64,000 nucleotides of DNA from Psychrobacter sp. P2G3 (GCF_001593285.1 NZ_CP012529.1:744001-808000); one strand, 5' to 3'; positions 1 through 10,264 are shown, numbered from the stretch's first letter. A program made the numbers and translations. Notes: generated from the sequence alone by a model not told the origin.

Positions 1-656
1 CAGGTGCGATTTTATCTTATATCATGTGTAAAGCCATGAACCGCTCATTACTCAACGTTCTATTCGGCGGTATGGGTACGGCAGCAGTGGCGGCAGGCGG
101 TGATGATGGCGCGCCAAAGAACTATAAAGCGGGTTCAGCAGAAGATGCTGGTTTCTTAATGGCCAACGCAAGTAGTGTCGTTATTGTACCGGGTTATGGT
201 ATGGCGCAAGGTCGTGCACAGAATGCGGTCAAAGAGTTATATGAGCTGCTAAAAGAAGAAGGCGTTAACGTTCGTTTTGCCATCCATCCAGTTGCTGGTC
301 GTATGCCAGGACACATGAACGTCCTATTGGCGGAAGCGGATGTACCTTATGATGATATCCTTGAGATGGATGAGATTAATTCAGACTTTGCTAGTACTGA
401 CGTGGTCTTGGTCATCGGTGCAAACGACGTGGTAAACCCCTCTGCGAAAGATGATCCATCGTCGCCAATTTTCGGTATGCCTATCCTAGAAGTCACCAAA
501 GCCCAAACGATTATGGTCATCAAGCGTTCGATGAGTACCGGTTACGCTGGCCTCGACAACAGCTTGTTTTATATGGACAAAACCATGATGATCTTTGGCG
601 ATGCGAAGAAGATGGTAGAAGAGATGGTACGTAGTATTAACGGCGCAGGTCATTAA
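1..656 (+). CDS. pntB: NAD(P) transhydrogenase subunit beta, C-terminal part (5' end outside window)
   Basis: The protein uses the proton gradient to transfer hydride from NADH to NADP+ in the inner membrane, together with PntA. Only the C-terminal part is present: the frame is open from base 3 and starts inside the last membrane segment, so the ATG at 24 is not the real start. The rest is the cytosolic NADP(H)-binding domain III, with [11 protein letters not shown], the [19 protein letters not shown] stretch, [16 protein letters not shown] and [10 protein letters not shown], all near-identical to well-known PntB proteins. A Rho-independent terminator follows 50 bp after the stop. Identification is secure; only the missing 5' part limits it. 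Confidence 0.96.
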   Translation, partial: GAILSYIMCKAMNRSLLNVLFGGMGTAAVAAGGDDGAPKNYKAGSAEDAGFLMANASSVVIVPGYGMAQGRAQNAVKELYELLKEEGVNVRFAIHPVAGRMPGHMNVLLAEADVPYDDILEMDEINSDFASTDVVLVIGANDVVNPSAKDDPSSPIFGMPILEVTKAQTIMVIKRSMSTGYAGLDNSLFYMDKTMMIFGDAKKMVEEMVRSINGAGH

Positions 657-703
657 TTTCTAAAATCGGTTTTTAAACACAATTTTTAAACATAAGTTTG
701 CAA

Positions 704-737
704 ATAAAAAAGTCACTGAGGTGGCTTTTTTTGCGTT
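704..737 (+). terminator. Rho-independent terminator after pntB
   Basis: An A-tract, a stem AAAGTCAC / GTGGCTTT (with a G-T pair), a TGAG loop and a run of T follow the pntB stop by about 50 bp. It separates pntB from the next gene. Confidence 0.8.
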
Positions 738-799
738 AAGGTAGACAACATTTATACTCAATTGCTATTCATACAAAATAAGAGTTAAGAGAATCAATT

Positions 800-1351
800 A
801 TGAACATGTTGATACGTTTTTTTATTATGGCCAGTTTGCTAAAACAGCAACTCAAAAAGCAGTCAGTCAGCGAGCGTCTTAGTGTGGAAACCTTGACCGC
901 ACCAACTGTCCGTCACTATCGAATATTACCGCATGACATGGGCTTTCGTGATCATCTGCCTAATTATCGCTATTTGTCTTTTATTGAGCTCAATGTTACC
1001 CGCTGGCTAATGGCGTGCTGCCATCAAAAAGGTATCAAACCTTTAAACTGGGTTATCGCCATGCAAGAGATGATTTACCTCAAAGAGATTAAGTTTTTAG
1101 CTAAGATGACTGTCAGTAGTAAGCTTGTTGGTTGGGATAAGAAGTATGTTTATTTCGAGCATCGCTTCTTTGTAAAAAGCCAGCTAATGGGGGTTGGTAT
1201 GACTAAGTTTGTATTGATGGATAAAAAGGGCAAGTGCACGCCAGATGTATTGGATATGACAGGCGAGCAGCTGACCGATGTCATTAACTCGTGGAATAAG
1301 CATCAAGTGGCTGTCAAATCCGCTCAATCTGCTGATTCTACTAAAGTATGA
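800..1351 (+). CDS. Acyl-CoA thioesterase-like hotdog-fold protein
   Basis: A 183-residue protein that looks like a single-domain hotdog thioesterase of the 4HBT/THEM6-like group. Residues 35-160 carry the typical pattern: HDMGFRDHLPNYRYLSFIELNVTRW (a shortened form of the substrate loop and central helix), then MIYLKEIKFLAKM and KYVYFEHRFF as the beta strands of the fold. The N-terminus is weakly hydrophobic (MNMLIRFFIMASLL) and may be a membrane-associating helix. It presumably hydrolyses acyl-CoA or another thioester, but the substrate cannot be told. It stands alone between the pntB terminator and iscX. The assignment rests on overall pattern, so the family is likelier than any precise activity. 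Confidence 0.7.
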   Translation: MNMLIRFFIMASLLKQQLKKQSVSERLSVETLTAPTVRHYRILPHDMGFRDHLPNYRYLSFIELNVTRWLMACCHQKGIKPLNWVIAMQEMIYLKEIKFLAKMTVSSKLVGWDKKYVYFEHRFFVKSQLMGVGMTKFVLMDKKGKCTPDVLDMTGEQLTDVINSWNKHQVAVKSAQSADSTKV

Positions 1352-1471
1352 GAGTCTGCATAACGAACTTGGCTATAATCATCTAGCGAAGTTTGGTAGG
1401 ATAGAGTCTATTCAATTGACAAACAATTCGTTAAGATTTTTTCCTAAAATTATAAAAGTTAAGGAACCATT

Positions 1472-1681
1472 ATGACCCCGCAAAAATTAAAATGGACAGA
1501 CAGCTTAGATATCGCTATTGAGCTTTATGAAAAATTCCCAGAGACTGATCCACAGTACATACGCTTTACTGATTTGCATCGCTGGGTGACCGAACTTGAA
1601 GGCTTTGATGATGACCCGCAACGCTCAAATGAAGGCATCTTAGAAGCCATTCAGATGAACTGGATTGATGAAGCCGACTAG
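1472..1681 (+). CDS. iscX: Fe-S cluster assembly protein IscX
   Basis: A 69-residue acidic protein with the full IscX pattern: [23 protein letters not shown] near the start, then [20 protein letters not shown], and a C-terminal [16 protein letters not shown]. IscX binds the cysteine desulfurase IscS and iron and modulates Fe-S cluster assembly. The start has a good ribosome binding site (AAGGAA, eight bases upstream). It lies away from any isc operon here, which is common outside the enterics. The length matches the family (about 66 residues). Confidence 0.93.
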   Translation: MTPQKLKWTDSLDIAIELYEKFPETDPQYIRFTDLHRWVTELEGFDDDPQRSNEGILEAIQMNWIDEAD

Positions 1682-1748
1682 TTCGACTCTCCTAACTTAA
1701 GTAAAATCTCAAATATAAAATTGAATAAATAAACAGGATAGGAAGCAC

Positions 1749-2300
1749 ATGACTTCACAAATCAAAGAGCTACCCGAAGCGATAGTTTGTAAAGGTATCA
1801 GTGTTCGTACCACGAACAACGCAGAAATTAGCCATGATACTGCCAAATTGGGTAGATTGTGGCAAAAGTTTTATCAAAACCATGTGGAGCATCTCTCTAA
1901 AGGTGAGGATATTTATGGTGTCTTTCATAACTATGAGAGCGATGATTTAGTAGGCGCTTTCGATGTAGTAGCGAGCTGGAAGGTAAAAAGCGAGCCAGTA
2001 GAAGGGCAGGATAGTGACGAAGACAGTAATGAAGACAGCAACGTTCTTAGTGCTGCAAACATCCTTAGCGCTGCTCATTCTAGCGATGTCGTAACAGCCA
2101 CTATTCCTGCTGGTAAATATATGGTGTTTACCGAAGAAGGTAGAATGCCTAATACGGTGATGAATGCTTGGGAGAAGGCTTGGACATATTTTAATGACCC
2201 AAGCTCTGAGCATACACGCACTTATAATGTTGATTTTGAGCATTATATTGGTGGTAATTTAGAGTATGGACAAGTAGATCTATATATTGGTATTGAGTAG
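1749..2300 (+). CDS. GyrI-like / AraC effector-binding-domain protein
   Basis: A 183-residue stand-alone effector-binding domain of the GyrI/AraC_E_bind type. The pattern includes a first strand IVCKGISVRTTNNAE, a helix LGRLWQKFYQ, YGVFHNYESDDLVGAFDVVASWKV, a strand with TIPAGKYMVFTEEG, a helix AWEKAWTYF and the last strand VDLYIGIE. Such proteins bind small hydrophobic molecules, or in some cases DNA gyrase. No DNA-binding domain is attached. Residues about 80-112 form an extra acidic and Ser/Ala-rich insert with short internal repeats (SDEDSNEDSN, then two LSAA units). The start is supported by AGGAAG upstream. Ligand unknown. Confidence 0.75.
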   Translation: MTSQIKELPEAIVCKGISVRTTNNAEISHDTAKLGRLWQKFYQNHVEHLSKGEDIYGVFHNYESDDLVGAFDVVASWKVKSEPVEGQDSDEDSNEDSNVLSAANILSAAHSSDVVTATIPAGKYMVFTEEGRMPNTVMNAWEKAWTYFNDPSSEHTRTYNVDFEHYIGGNLEYGQVDLYIGIE

Positions 2301-2431
2301 AGCTATTAGTTCGATAAGCCAGCAAAGTATAGCTATCACTCAAAAATTAGTGTCGAAAAACATGATGATACATGGGTTAACACTGTAGGTTAGTGAGCAG
2401 ATTAAGTTGCTTTCGACCAAGAATTAATAAT

Positions 2432-2468
2432 AAAAAAGCGCCAAATCTAAATGAGATGGCGCTTTTTT
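2432..2468. terminator. Bidirectional Rho-independent terminator
   Basis: A perfect 12-bp stem, AAAAAAGCGCCA with TGGCGCTTTTTT, and a 13-base loop lie between two convergent genes (the GyrI-like gene and dapE). Both strands end in a T run, so it can serve both. Confidence 0.9.
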
Positions 2469-2485
2469 GCTTTTATCACTTATGA

Positions 2486-3721
<1,236 letters not shown>

Positions 3722-3770
3722 CTAGTTGAATTATTAATCTACTTCAAACCATATGGCTTTATTGGCGTAG

Positions 3771-3789
3771 GCTGGGTTTTTAACCCAGC
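3771..3789. terminator. Small hairpin between dapE and the upstream oxygenase gene
   Basis: GCTGGG and CCCAGC form a 6-bp stem around TTTTTAA. It could end transcription of the upstream minus-strand gene, but the T run after the stem is poor on both strands. Confidence 0.3.
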
Positions 3790-3865
3790 TTTAGAACTAA
3801 ACAAGATATTGTATTTATAAACAGTGAGTAATGATTGTAGTAAGTGGCATTAATTAGATAGCAAT

Positions 3866-4633
3866 TTAACTGCCTTCTTCAACAAAAGGTATTAAACCAT
3901 CTCGGCGCATCCACGTCGCAATCGAATAGCGCTGACGATGGGCGATTTGCACTTGATGTTGTAAGTCACTATCAAATATGACTAGTCGATTGGCAACAGG
4001 CATCACATCATGATGGACTCCATGTTTATCGACGACTTCTAATGCACCGCCGTCACTGGCTGCCCATTCATCATTAAGATAAAACACCGCGGAGATAACG
4101 CGTTCATCGCGACCAGCCGGATTATCACTATGCCATTGATAGCCAAAGCCCACTGGATAGCAGGCATAATGCGCTTCACTATGGCGAATACCAGCGAACA
4201 AGCTACGATTAAACAGCATGCCAAGCGCATTGATGCTTTGCAGATAAAAATAGCCGGCAAAGAAGTTCTCAGTGATCCAGCGGATGCGATCACCACGAAT
4301 ATCACTGATACGCACACCCGCCGTTAGCTCTGCATCACGATAGTCAATAAAACCGCTTTCCGCTTGCAAGGCTAATAATGCTGTATGCTCAAATATGTCA
4401 TCGATAACTATCCAACCATCATCCACGAACTTATCAAGTTGCGTATCCGTCAGCTTATCTTCCCAGCTCACATCAAAGTCGGACATTTGCAAGATATGTT
4501 GGGTTGCCAACTTATTGCTCGTTTTATCGCTTCCCATATCAGCGCATGGCGCAAGTAATGGCGGATTATCAGGACCTATCGGATGATCAACCACCAGCTC
4601 TGTCACATTCAGGTTGCTAATAATTTTCGTCAT
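3866..4633 (-). CDS. 2-oxoglutarate/Fe(II)-dependent dioxygenase (prolyl-hydroxylase-like)
   Basis: A protein of about 255 residues of the 2OG-Fe(II) oxygenase superfamily (P4Hc-like fold). The iron ligands are visible in GYQWHSDNPAG (HxD) and in DSDLQHQVQIA (distal His), followed by RQRYSIATWMRR, where the Arg binds 2-oxoglutarate. VISAVFYLND and GGALEVVD are typical core strands. I choose the ATG at 4633 because GAGGTGA lies immediately upstream; an ATG at 4672 in the same frame has no convincing site. Its substrate may be a protein or a small molecule, and nothing in the context decides. It is divergent from rlmJ. Confidence 0.85.
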   Translation of the reverse strand: MTKIISNLNVTELVVDHPIGPDNPPLLAPCADMGSDKTSNKLATQHILQMSDFDVSWEDKLTDTQLDKFVDDGWIVIDDIFEHTALLALQAESGFIDYRDAELTAGVRISDIRGDRIRWITENFFAGYFYLQSINALGMLFNRSLFAGIRHSEAHYACYPVGFGYQWHSDNPAGRDERVISAVFYLNDEWAASDGGALEVVDKHGVHHDVMPVANRLVIFDSDLQHQVQIAHRQRYSIATWMRRDGLIPFVEEGS

Positions 4634-4805
4634 TTCACCTCGTTCTTTTGTTAATATTGAATCAATCATCAAATAACTATCAATTAGTCATTAATCATTT
4701 GGTGTTTATGGCCTTTTTGTTGAAGCTACTTACCAAAACCACATTATCTTTTACTCTGCCTATGCTACCATAGATGCAATTTTTCTTATTTAAACTTTTG
4801 AGATT

Positions 4806-5681
4806 ATGAACTATAAACACGCCTACCACGCTGGTAACTTTGCTGATGTGGTTAAACACATTTTATTAGTACAACTACTTAATCAACTGGGTCAAAAAGA
4901 CAAGCCTTTTTATGTGCTCGACGCTTATGGTGGCCGCGGTCTGTATTCGCTTAGCAGTGAAGAAGCACGTAAGACAGGGGAGGCCAAAGGCGGTATTCAG
5001 GCTTTGTTAAAAGCGGATACCGAAAAAGCACCAGCTGCTGTCAAAGATTATATGGAAGGCATCAAGCAAGCCAAATTCACTTATGATAGTAAAGTCTATC
5101 CTGGCTCACCGTGGTGGATTGCTCATCATGTCGAAAAGAATCCAGACGCTGGCGTTCGTGGTGAAGCATTTGAGGCAAAAGCTAGTGAATATGATGCGTT
5201 GAACTATCAATTGCATAAGCTACCAATTGGTATACAGCATCGTGATGCTTTTGAAGGTATTACGGCGGTTATTCCACCAAAAGAAAAACGTGGTCTAATT
5301 TTTCTTGATCCTCCTTATGAGCAAGAGCATAAAGACTTCACGCGCCTTATCAATCTGCTAGTCGCTGCTTATAACAAGTGGCCACAAGGCACTTACGCAT
5401 TATGGTTCCCAATCAAGAATGTCGAAGCGGTAGAGCTGTTTTATAAGAAGCTGAAGCGTACTGAGATGAGACGTCAGCTGGTCTGTGAGCTTAATATCTA
5501 TCCTAATGATGTTGCGGTTGGTCTTAATGGTACAGGTATGCTCATTATCAATCCGCCATGGCAGTTTGATAACCAAGCGCGTGAGATATTGCGTTTCCTA
5601 CAGCCTGCTCTAAAAGTAGCTGATGCTCCAGACTTAACTCCTGATAGTGCGACCAGTGTACGCTGGCTAGTTGGCGAATAA
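4806..5681 (+). CDS. rlmJ: 23S rRNA (adenine(2030)-N6)-methyltransferase
   Basis: A 291-residue SAM-dependent methyltransferase that methylates A2030 of 23S rRNA. The N-terminus MNYKHAYHAGNFADVVKH is the family signature, FYVLDAYGGRGLYSL is the SAM loop, and LIFLDPPYEQ holds the DPPY catalytic motif of N6-adenine methyltransferases. The length fits E. coli RlmJ (280 residues). Its stop lies 10 bp before the likely start of pssA, so the two are probably co-transcribed. Confidence 0.95.
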   Translation: MNYKHAYHAGNFADVVKHILLVQLLNQLGQKDKPFYVLDAYGGRGLYSLSSEEARKTGEAKGGIQALLKADTEKAPAAVKDYMEGIKQAKFTYDSKVYPGSPWWIAHHVEKNPDAGVRGEAFEAKASEYDALNYQLHKLPIGIQHRDAFEGITAVIPPKEKRGLIFLDPPYEQEHKDFTRLINLLVAAYNKWPQGTYALWFPIKNVEAVELFYKKLKRTEMRRQLVCELNIYPNDVAVGLNGTGMLIINPPWQFDNQAREILRFLQPALKVADAPDLTPDSATSVRWLVGE

Positions 5682-5691
5682 GGATAGCGTT

Positions 5692-6564
5692 ATGACGACT
5701 GAGCAACCACCCCATAAGAGCCTAAATGATAGCGCAGCTACTCAGCCGCCTTTTGTTGACGAGCATGAATTCAACATTCGCTTAGCGGATAATGACAATT
5801 ATGATGGTTTGACTTTTGAGGTGATTGAAACAGAAGTTGCAGAAGGTAAACCTGTGGTCAGTCGCGGTGTCTATTTGGCACCCAATTTGATTACAACCTT
5901 ATCGCTATTGTCTGGTTTTTACTCGATTCTAGCCAGTACCCAAGGCGAATTTTATAAGGCATCTTTAGCGATTTTCTTATCGGCTATCCTCGATGGCGCT
6001 GATGGTAGAGTCGCGCGTATGCTGAATGCGCAAAGCCCTTTTGGTGAGCAGTATGATTCTCTGGCTGATATGTTAGCCTTTGGCGTTGCACCTGCTATCT
6101 TGATTTATAGCTTCGCTTTAGAGCCCTTAGGTCGTATTGGGCTTGGTTGCGCCTTTGTCTTTACCGCTTGTGCCGCTTTCCGCCTCGCACGTTTTAATGT
6201 TCAGGTTGGAATTGTCGATAAAAAGTACTTCGTAGGTTTGGCAAGCCCACTTGCTGCGATTTTGGTAACAGCTGCTGTGATGGTTGCCGTCGATCATAAT
6301 GAGTGGGTCGGGCAGTATGATACGCAGGTCATGTTATTGTTTGCTGCTTGGGTAGTCATTTGCGGCTTGTTAATGGTTAGTAATATAAAGTACTACAGTT
6401 TTAAAGAGTTTGATAAAAGAAAAGTCCCGTTTGTGGTTCTTATTGTAGGCGTATTAGTCATGAGCATCGTGCTGTATGACATACCCGTAGGTATTTTAGC
6501 GATTGGTATCATTTATGCTTTGTCGGGTGTATTTACCACTCTAAAGGCCAAAGCCGGACATTAA
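5692..6564 (+). CDS. pssA: CDP-diacylglycerol-serine O-phosphatidyltransferase
   Basis: This membrane enzyme makes phosphatidylserine from CDP-diacylglycerol and serine, the precursor of phosphatidylethanolamine. The CDP-alcohol phosphotransferase motif is complete: DGADGRVARMLNAQSPFGEQ, then YDSLADM, giving DG-x2-AR-x8-G-x3-D-x3-D. Around it are several hydrophobic segments of the multi-spanning type. About 65 polar residues precede the first membrane segment (APNLITTLSLLSGFY). I start it at the ATG at 5692 with AAGGAT upstream; an in-frame TTG at 5671 would overlap rlmJ by 11 bp and has no site. Confidence 0.94.
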   Translation: MTTEQPPHKSLNDSAATQPPFVDEHEFNIRLADNDNYDGLTFEVIETEVAEGKPVVSRGVYLAPNLITTLSLLSGFYSILASTQGEFYKASLAIFLSAILDGADGRVARMLNAQSPFGEQYDSLADMLAFGVAPAILIYSFALEPLGRIGLGCAFVFTACAAFRLARFNVQVGIVDKKYFVGLASPLAAILVTAAVMVAVDHNEWVGQYDTQVMLLFAAWVVICGLLMVSNIKYYSFKEFDKRKVPFVVLIVGVLVMSIVLYDIPVGILAIGIIYALSGVFTTLKAKAGH

Positions 6565-6623
6565 TATGATTGGAAGGTTCTGCTGTATCTCTTATAAGAG
6601 TTAAGAATGTAAGACATAGACCC

Positions 6624-6658
6624 AAAAAAACCGCTTATTTTTAATAGGCGGTTTTTTT
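6624..6658 (+). terminator. Rho-independent terminator after pssA
   Basis: An A7 run, a stem ACCGCTTATT / AATAGGCGGT (one G-T pair) with a 3-base loop, and a T7 run. Confidence 0.9.
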
Positions 6659-7053
6659 GTGCGTTTTATTTGGTAAGAGGGGTTTTTATACATGGCTATA
6701 AGTTTTGGTCTTTTCGGCTCTCAATAAATCTGCTTTAAGCCATGTTTCAATTCATCATATCCCGCCTACCGTTTATCCGTAATATTGTGTTTTTTCTTTA
6801 CAAATTAAAAGTGTTTTTGATACATTGGAAATATAAGTTTACAAATATACACATATGTATTTCTTTGGCTATCACAAGGCTCCATTTTTTGGAAAATTAA
6901 GATTGTTAGTTAGCAGCTTGAAAATGGTTTTACTTAATTTCAATGGCACGATTCATGCATTATTTATTTGGTACAACAAAACATAGCTCTTTTTTATACG
7001 AAAACCTAATCAACTACTTTACCAATAATGCTACACATACATAGGATACATCG
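6659..7053. other. AT-rich upstream region of the adhesin gene
   Basis: No gene is seen in these 395 bp. The stretch is AT-rich and should hold the adhesin promoter, but I see no convincing -35/-10 pair. An AGGATA ribosome binding site lies just before the adhesin start. Confidence 0.5.
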
Positions 7054-10050
7054 ATGTTAAACCATGTCTACCGCGTTGTCTTTAATCGTTCTACGGGTTG
7101 CTATACAGCCGTTAGTGAAATCAGCAAGTCGGGTGGAAAGTCTAACAATAGATCAGGTCAAGCTGGTTCAGTGGGTGCGTTGCCATCCGCGACTTTAGGT
7201 ACGTTACTACGTCGAAGTACTATAAGTGTTGCCATTGCTGGCGTGCTTGGATTGACGGCGATGAGTAGTCAGGCAGAAGTGTGTTTGACAGAAAATTTCA
7301 TGCCAAGTAACAGTGTTGCATCATCTGAATCTATAGCCTGTGGGTTTTTAAACGAGGCATTAGGCACTCGTAGCACTGCAATAGGCTATGACAACACAGC
7401 TTCAAATATTTATAGCTCAGCTGTCGGTACTATAAATATCTCTTCTGGTGAAGGTAGTTCAGCGATAGGTTCTTATAACATCGCTAAAGGTAATGTCACC
7501 TCAGCCATAGGTTCGCAAAACAATGTTGATGGCCTAGGAAGTTCAGCATTAGGCATACTAAACCATGTGAACAATACTTATAGTACGGCAGTAGGTTCTA
7601 GTAATACAGTAAACGGGCAAATGGCTTTAGGGGCAGGGCATAAGAACGTAGCTTCTGGCCGATTCAGTTCGGCAGTAGGTTTCGTCAATACCTCTGCAGG
7701 GGATTATAGCTTAGCAATAGGTAGCGACAACTCAACCGCTAATGAACGTAGTACTGCAGTAGGTAGTCTAAATGTAGCTTCTAAGCTGCATAGCTCGGCA
7801 GTGGGTTATAGCAACGAAGCCTCTGGTGAACGTAGCTCAGCACTAGGTCACGACAACACTGCTTCGGGTAATGATAGCTCAGCAGTAGGTCGTATCAATA
7901 TCGCATCAGGTAATGAAAGTGCAGCACTAGGTCGTATGAACACAGCCTCAGGTGTTGCTAGCACAGCGGTAGGTGTTGCTAACCAATCTTCAGCTAACAA
8001 TACCTCAGCATTGGGTACTGGAAACAGAGCTTCTGGTAATGACAGCTCAGCAATGGGTCGTGCCAACTTCGCTTCAGGTGTCAACAGCTCAGCGTCAGGC
8101 TACCTTAACCAAGCTTCTGGTAACAACAGCTCAGCTGTAGGTTATAGCAATATAGCATCAGGCTATACCAGCTCAGCACTAGGGGGTTATAGTAGAGCCA
8201 CTGCTAGTGGGGCTACTGCAATAGGTAGTGGCAGTACATTTGCATTAGCTGCTGTTAAGGATGCTGCTGTGAAAGCGGACTTTACGGTTGCGACCACACC
8301 TATTGAGACAGATTCTCAAGGTCGTAGATTTAAAGCAGATGGCTCTGGTGGGGTAATCTATGAATTTGCACCCACAGATTATGAGGCGTTAGGTATTGGT
8401 GCTACGGCAAGTGGCATTCGAGCAGTTGCGCTTGGTACTAATGCAGTAGCTGATAAGCGTGACAGTATCGCTTTAGGTAGTAAAAGTGTCACTACTGTTA
8501 ATGCTGGCATTGCAGGTTATTCAGCTAACGGTGATACCAGTTCGACATGGAAATCTACCCTTGGTGCCGTTAGTGTTGGTGACACTAGAGATGCTGATCC
8601 TGCCAACTGGGAGACCCGTCAAATCACCGGCCTTGCTGCTGGTACGACTGATACTGATGCAGTCAATATTGCTCAGTTAAAAAGATTAGAAACAACAGGT
8701 TTGTCTCATTTCAGTAGCGTAGCAACTGCTCTAGGTGGGGGTGCGCAGCTTAATAGTATGGGTGTATTCCAAGCGCCTACGTATCGAATAAGCAGTGCAG
8801 ACTACAGCAATGTGGGTGCAGCGTTTACTGCGGTTGACGGTAAGCTGACTGACTTGCAAACACAGATAGATACTATTGAATTAACACCCGGACCTAAAGG
8901 TGATCAGGGTGATAAAGGAGAAACGGGTTTTCAAGGCCTAGCAGGTCAAAACGGCACTGACGGTTTAAATGGTATCAACGGTACAGACGGAGCTGATGGT
9001 GCTCAAGGTCCAGTTGGTCCGCAAGGCTCGGCAGGTCAGGACGGTACAGACGGTTTAAATGGTACTGATGGTGCTAAGGGAGACAAAGGTGATTCAGGTA
9101 TCAGCGAAGAAGCTAAAGTTGAATTAGAAAACAAAATTGAAGAAAGCAAAGAGCGCTTTGTTAGTATCAACACTTCTGGTACTAAGATAGAAGTTGACTA
9201 CGATAATGAAGGAGCTACAGGCAACGGTTCAATAGCAGTTGGTGTCAACGCCAAATCTGCTGGTCAGGATAGTATTGCAGTTGGTACAGATTCTAAGGTA
9301 ACAGGCAATCAGTCTCTTAGTGTTGGCGTAGGTAATATCGTTTCAGGCGACAAGTCAGGTGCAATTGGTGATCCAAGTATTATCGGTGGCGATAGCAGTT
9401 ATTCATTGGGCAACGACAATATTATTGGCGATACCTCTAACAACGTTTCTGTAATAGGTAGCAACATAAAAGTAGGAGCTACAGCTGCAAGTATTGTAGA
9501 TGGCAATCCAGTCTTTACTGGAGTAACTAACGCCTCAAACTCTGTCGCTATCGGTGAGTCAGTGAACGTTCAAGCCACAGACGCAGTAGCTATCGGTGCT
9601 AATAGCAGTGTAACTCATAGCAATGCCGTTGCATTAGGAGCAAACTCACAATCAACAGCAGACAATACGGTATCGGTAGGCAATGCAAACACTCAACGCC
9701 GAATCACCAATGTCGCCGCTGGTATCAACCCAAATGATGCGGTGAATGTATCTCAGCTCAACCAAAATCGTGCTGAAGCAATGGGCTATACAGACAGAAG
9801 AATAAATGATCTCGAAGGAGAGACTCATTCAGCAGTTGCAGGTGCACTCGCATTCGGTGCACTGCGATATCCTAATGTTCCTGGCAAAGTTAGCGTAGGT
9901 CTTGGTGGAGGCACGTGGGAAGGCGAAACAGGATATGCTTTAGGTGTAGGCTACACCACATCAAACGGACTTTTCTCTATCAGTAGTGCTTTCGGTGGTA
10001 GCGGCAGTCAACAAGGTGGAAACGTCGGAGTAAGCTATACCTTCGATTAA
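7054..10050 (+). CDS. Trimeric autotransporter adhesin with YadA-like head and collagen-like stretch
   Basis: A 998-residue type Vc secreted surface adhesin. Residues 1-25 (MLNHVYRVVFNRSTGCYTAV) are the extended signal peptide region; a hydrophobic core at about 55-70 and SSQA|EV give likely cleavage after residue 74. Residues about 107-386 are some 20 head repeats of 14 residues (pattern SSAVGxxNxASGxx). Two AVNIAQL/AVNVSQL-type neck motifs follow (about 537 and 899). Residues 613-682 are 23 unbroken Gly-X-Y triplets, then a coiled-coil-like helix (SEEAKVELENKIEESKERF) and a second head-like block. The last 70 residues form the YadA membrane anchor, ending in TFD, where an aromatic last residue is more usual. 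It probably mediates adhesion or autoagglutination; the ligand is unknown. It is a single-gene unit with its own terminator. Confidence 0.93.
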   Translation: MLNHVYRVVFNRSTGCYTAVSEISKSGGKSNNRSGQAGSVGALPSATLGTLLRRSTISVAIAGVLGLTAMSSQAEVCLTENFMPSNSVASSESIACGFLNEALGTRSTAIGYDNTASNIYSSAVGTINISSGEGSSAIGSYNIAKGNVTSAIGSQNNVDGLGSSALGILNHVNNTYSTAVGSSNTVNGQMALGAGHKNVASGRFSSAVGFVNTSAGDYSLAIGSDNSTANERSTAVGSLNVASKLHSSAVGYSNEASGERSSALGHDNTASGNDSSAVGRINIASGNESAALGRMNTASGVASTAVGVANQSSANNTSALGTGNRASGNDSSAMGRANFASGVNSSASGYLNQASGNNSSAVGYSNIASGYTSSALGGYSRATASGATAIGSGSTFALAAVKDAAVKADFTVATTPIETDSQGRRFKADGSGGVIYEFAPTDYEALGIGATASGIRAVALGTNAVADKRDSIALGSKSVTTVNAGIAGYSANGDTSSTWKSTLGAVSVGDTRDADPANWETRQITGLAAGTTDTDAVNIAQLKRLETTGLSHFSSVATALGGGAQLNSMGVFQAPTYRISSADYSNVGAAFTAVDGKLTDLQTQIDTIELTPGPKGDQGDKGETGFQGLAGQNGTDGLNGINGTDGADGAQGPVGPQGSAGQDGTDGLNGTDGAKGDKGDSGISEEAKVELENKIEESKERFVSINTSGTKIEVDYDNEGATGNGSIAVGVNAKSAGQDSIAVGTDSKVTGNQSLSVGVGNIVSGDKSGAIGDPSIIGGDSSYSLGNDNIIGDTSNNVSVIGSNIKVGATAASIVDGNPVFTGVTNASNSVAIGESVNVQATDAVAIGANSSVTHSNAVALGANSQSTADNTVSVGNANTQRRITNVAAGINPNDAVNVSQLNQNRAEAMGYTDRRINDLEGETHSAVAGALAFGALRYPNVPGKVSVGLGGGTWEGETGYALGVGYTTSNGLFSISSAFGGSGSQQGGNVGVSYTFD
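7372..8211 (+). repeat. About 20 tandem 42-bp repeats coding for the adhesin head
   Basis: The DNA repeats with a 42-bp (14-codon) period, diverged in sequence but in register, e.g. units of the form AGC TCA GCA GTA GGT. Such an array can gain or lose units by recombination and so change head length. Confidence 0.8.
8890..9099 (+). repeat. Collagen-like Gly-X-Y coding repeat
   Basis: 23 consecutive Gly-X-Y triplets with a final Gly (from GPKGDQGDKGETG to GAKGDKGDSG), including recurring GTDGLN units. This is the only collagen-like stretch in the window. Confidence 0.9.
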
Positions 10051-10082
10051 AGCCAGTTTTTAATTGAGTATGCATATATTTG

Positions 10083-10114
10083 AGCCTACCTTCTTTATGA
10101 TGGTAGGCTTTATC
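10083..10114 (+). terminator. Terminator after the adhesin gene
   Basis: AGCCTACC and GGTAGGCT form an 8-bp stem 33 bp after the stop, followed by a short T-rich tail. Confidence 0.7.
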
Positions 10115-10236
10115 AATTGGTGTCATTGGCTACTGGTATTTGAAGAATAAAAAATAATTTTTAATATTAAGCTATTGATAAATATAGAGGTATTTCTTTA
10201 ATGTTAATTGTGTAAAAATAAACTCTACAAACCCCC

Positions 10237-10264
10237 TTGACCCTCAACCGAAAGCGCGTATAAT
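10237..10264 (+). promoter_or_regulatory. rRNA promoter P1
   Basis: TTGACC at 10237-10242 and a perfect TATAAT at 10259-10264 with a 16-bp spacer, followed by a GC-rich GCGTCCC start region. Confidence 0.85.

Noticed and set aside
1278..1475. 65-codon frame between the thioesterase gene and iscX
   Set aside because: Overlaps the thioesterase C-terminus by 70 bp and runs into the iscX ribosome binding site; composition is not gene-like.
5671..5691. Earlier TTG start for pssA overlapping rlmJ
   Set aside because: TTG without a ribosome binding site; the ATG at 5692 has AAGGAT upstream.
6659..7053. Possible promoter for the adhesin gene
   Set aside because: Several AT-rich hexamers resemble -10 boxes, but none has a paired -35 at suitable distance, so no call is made.
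7372..8211. Could the 42-bp repeats be a CRISPR array?
   Set aside because: Units are contiguous, coding and diverged, without spacers; they encode adhesin head repeats. No CRISPR array or cas gene was seen in the window.
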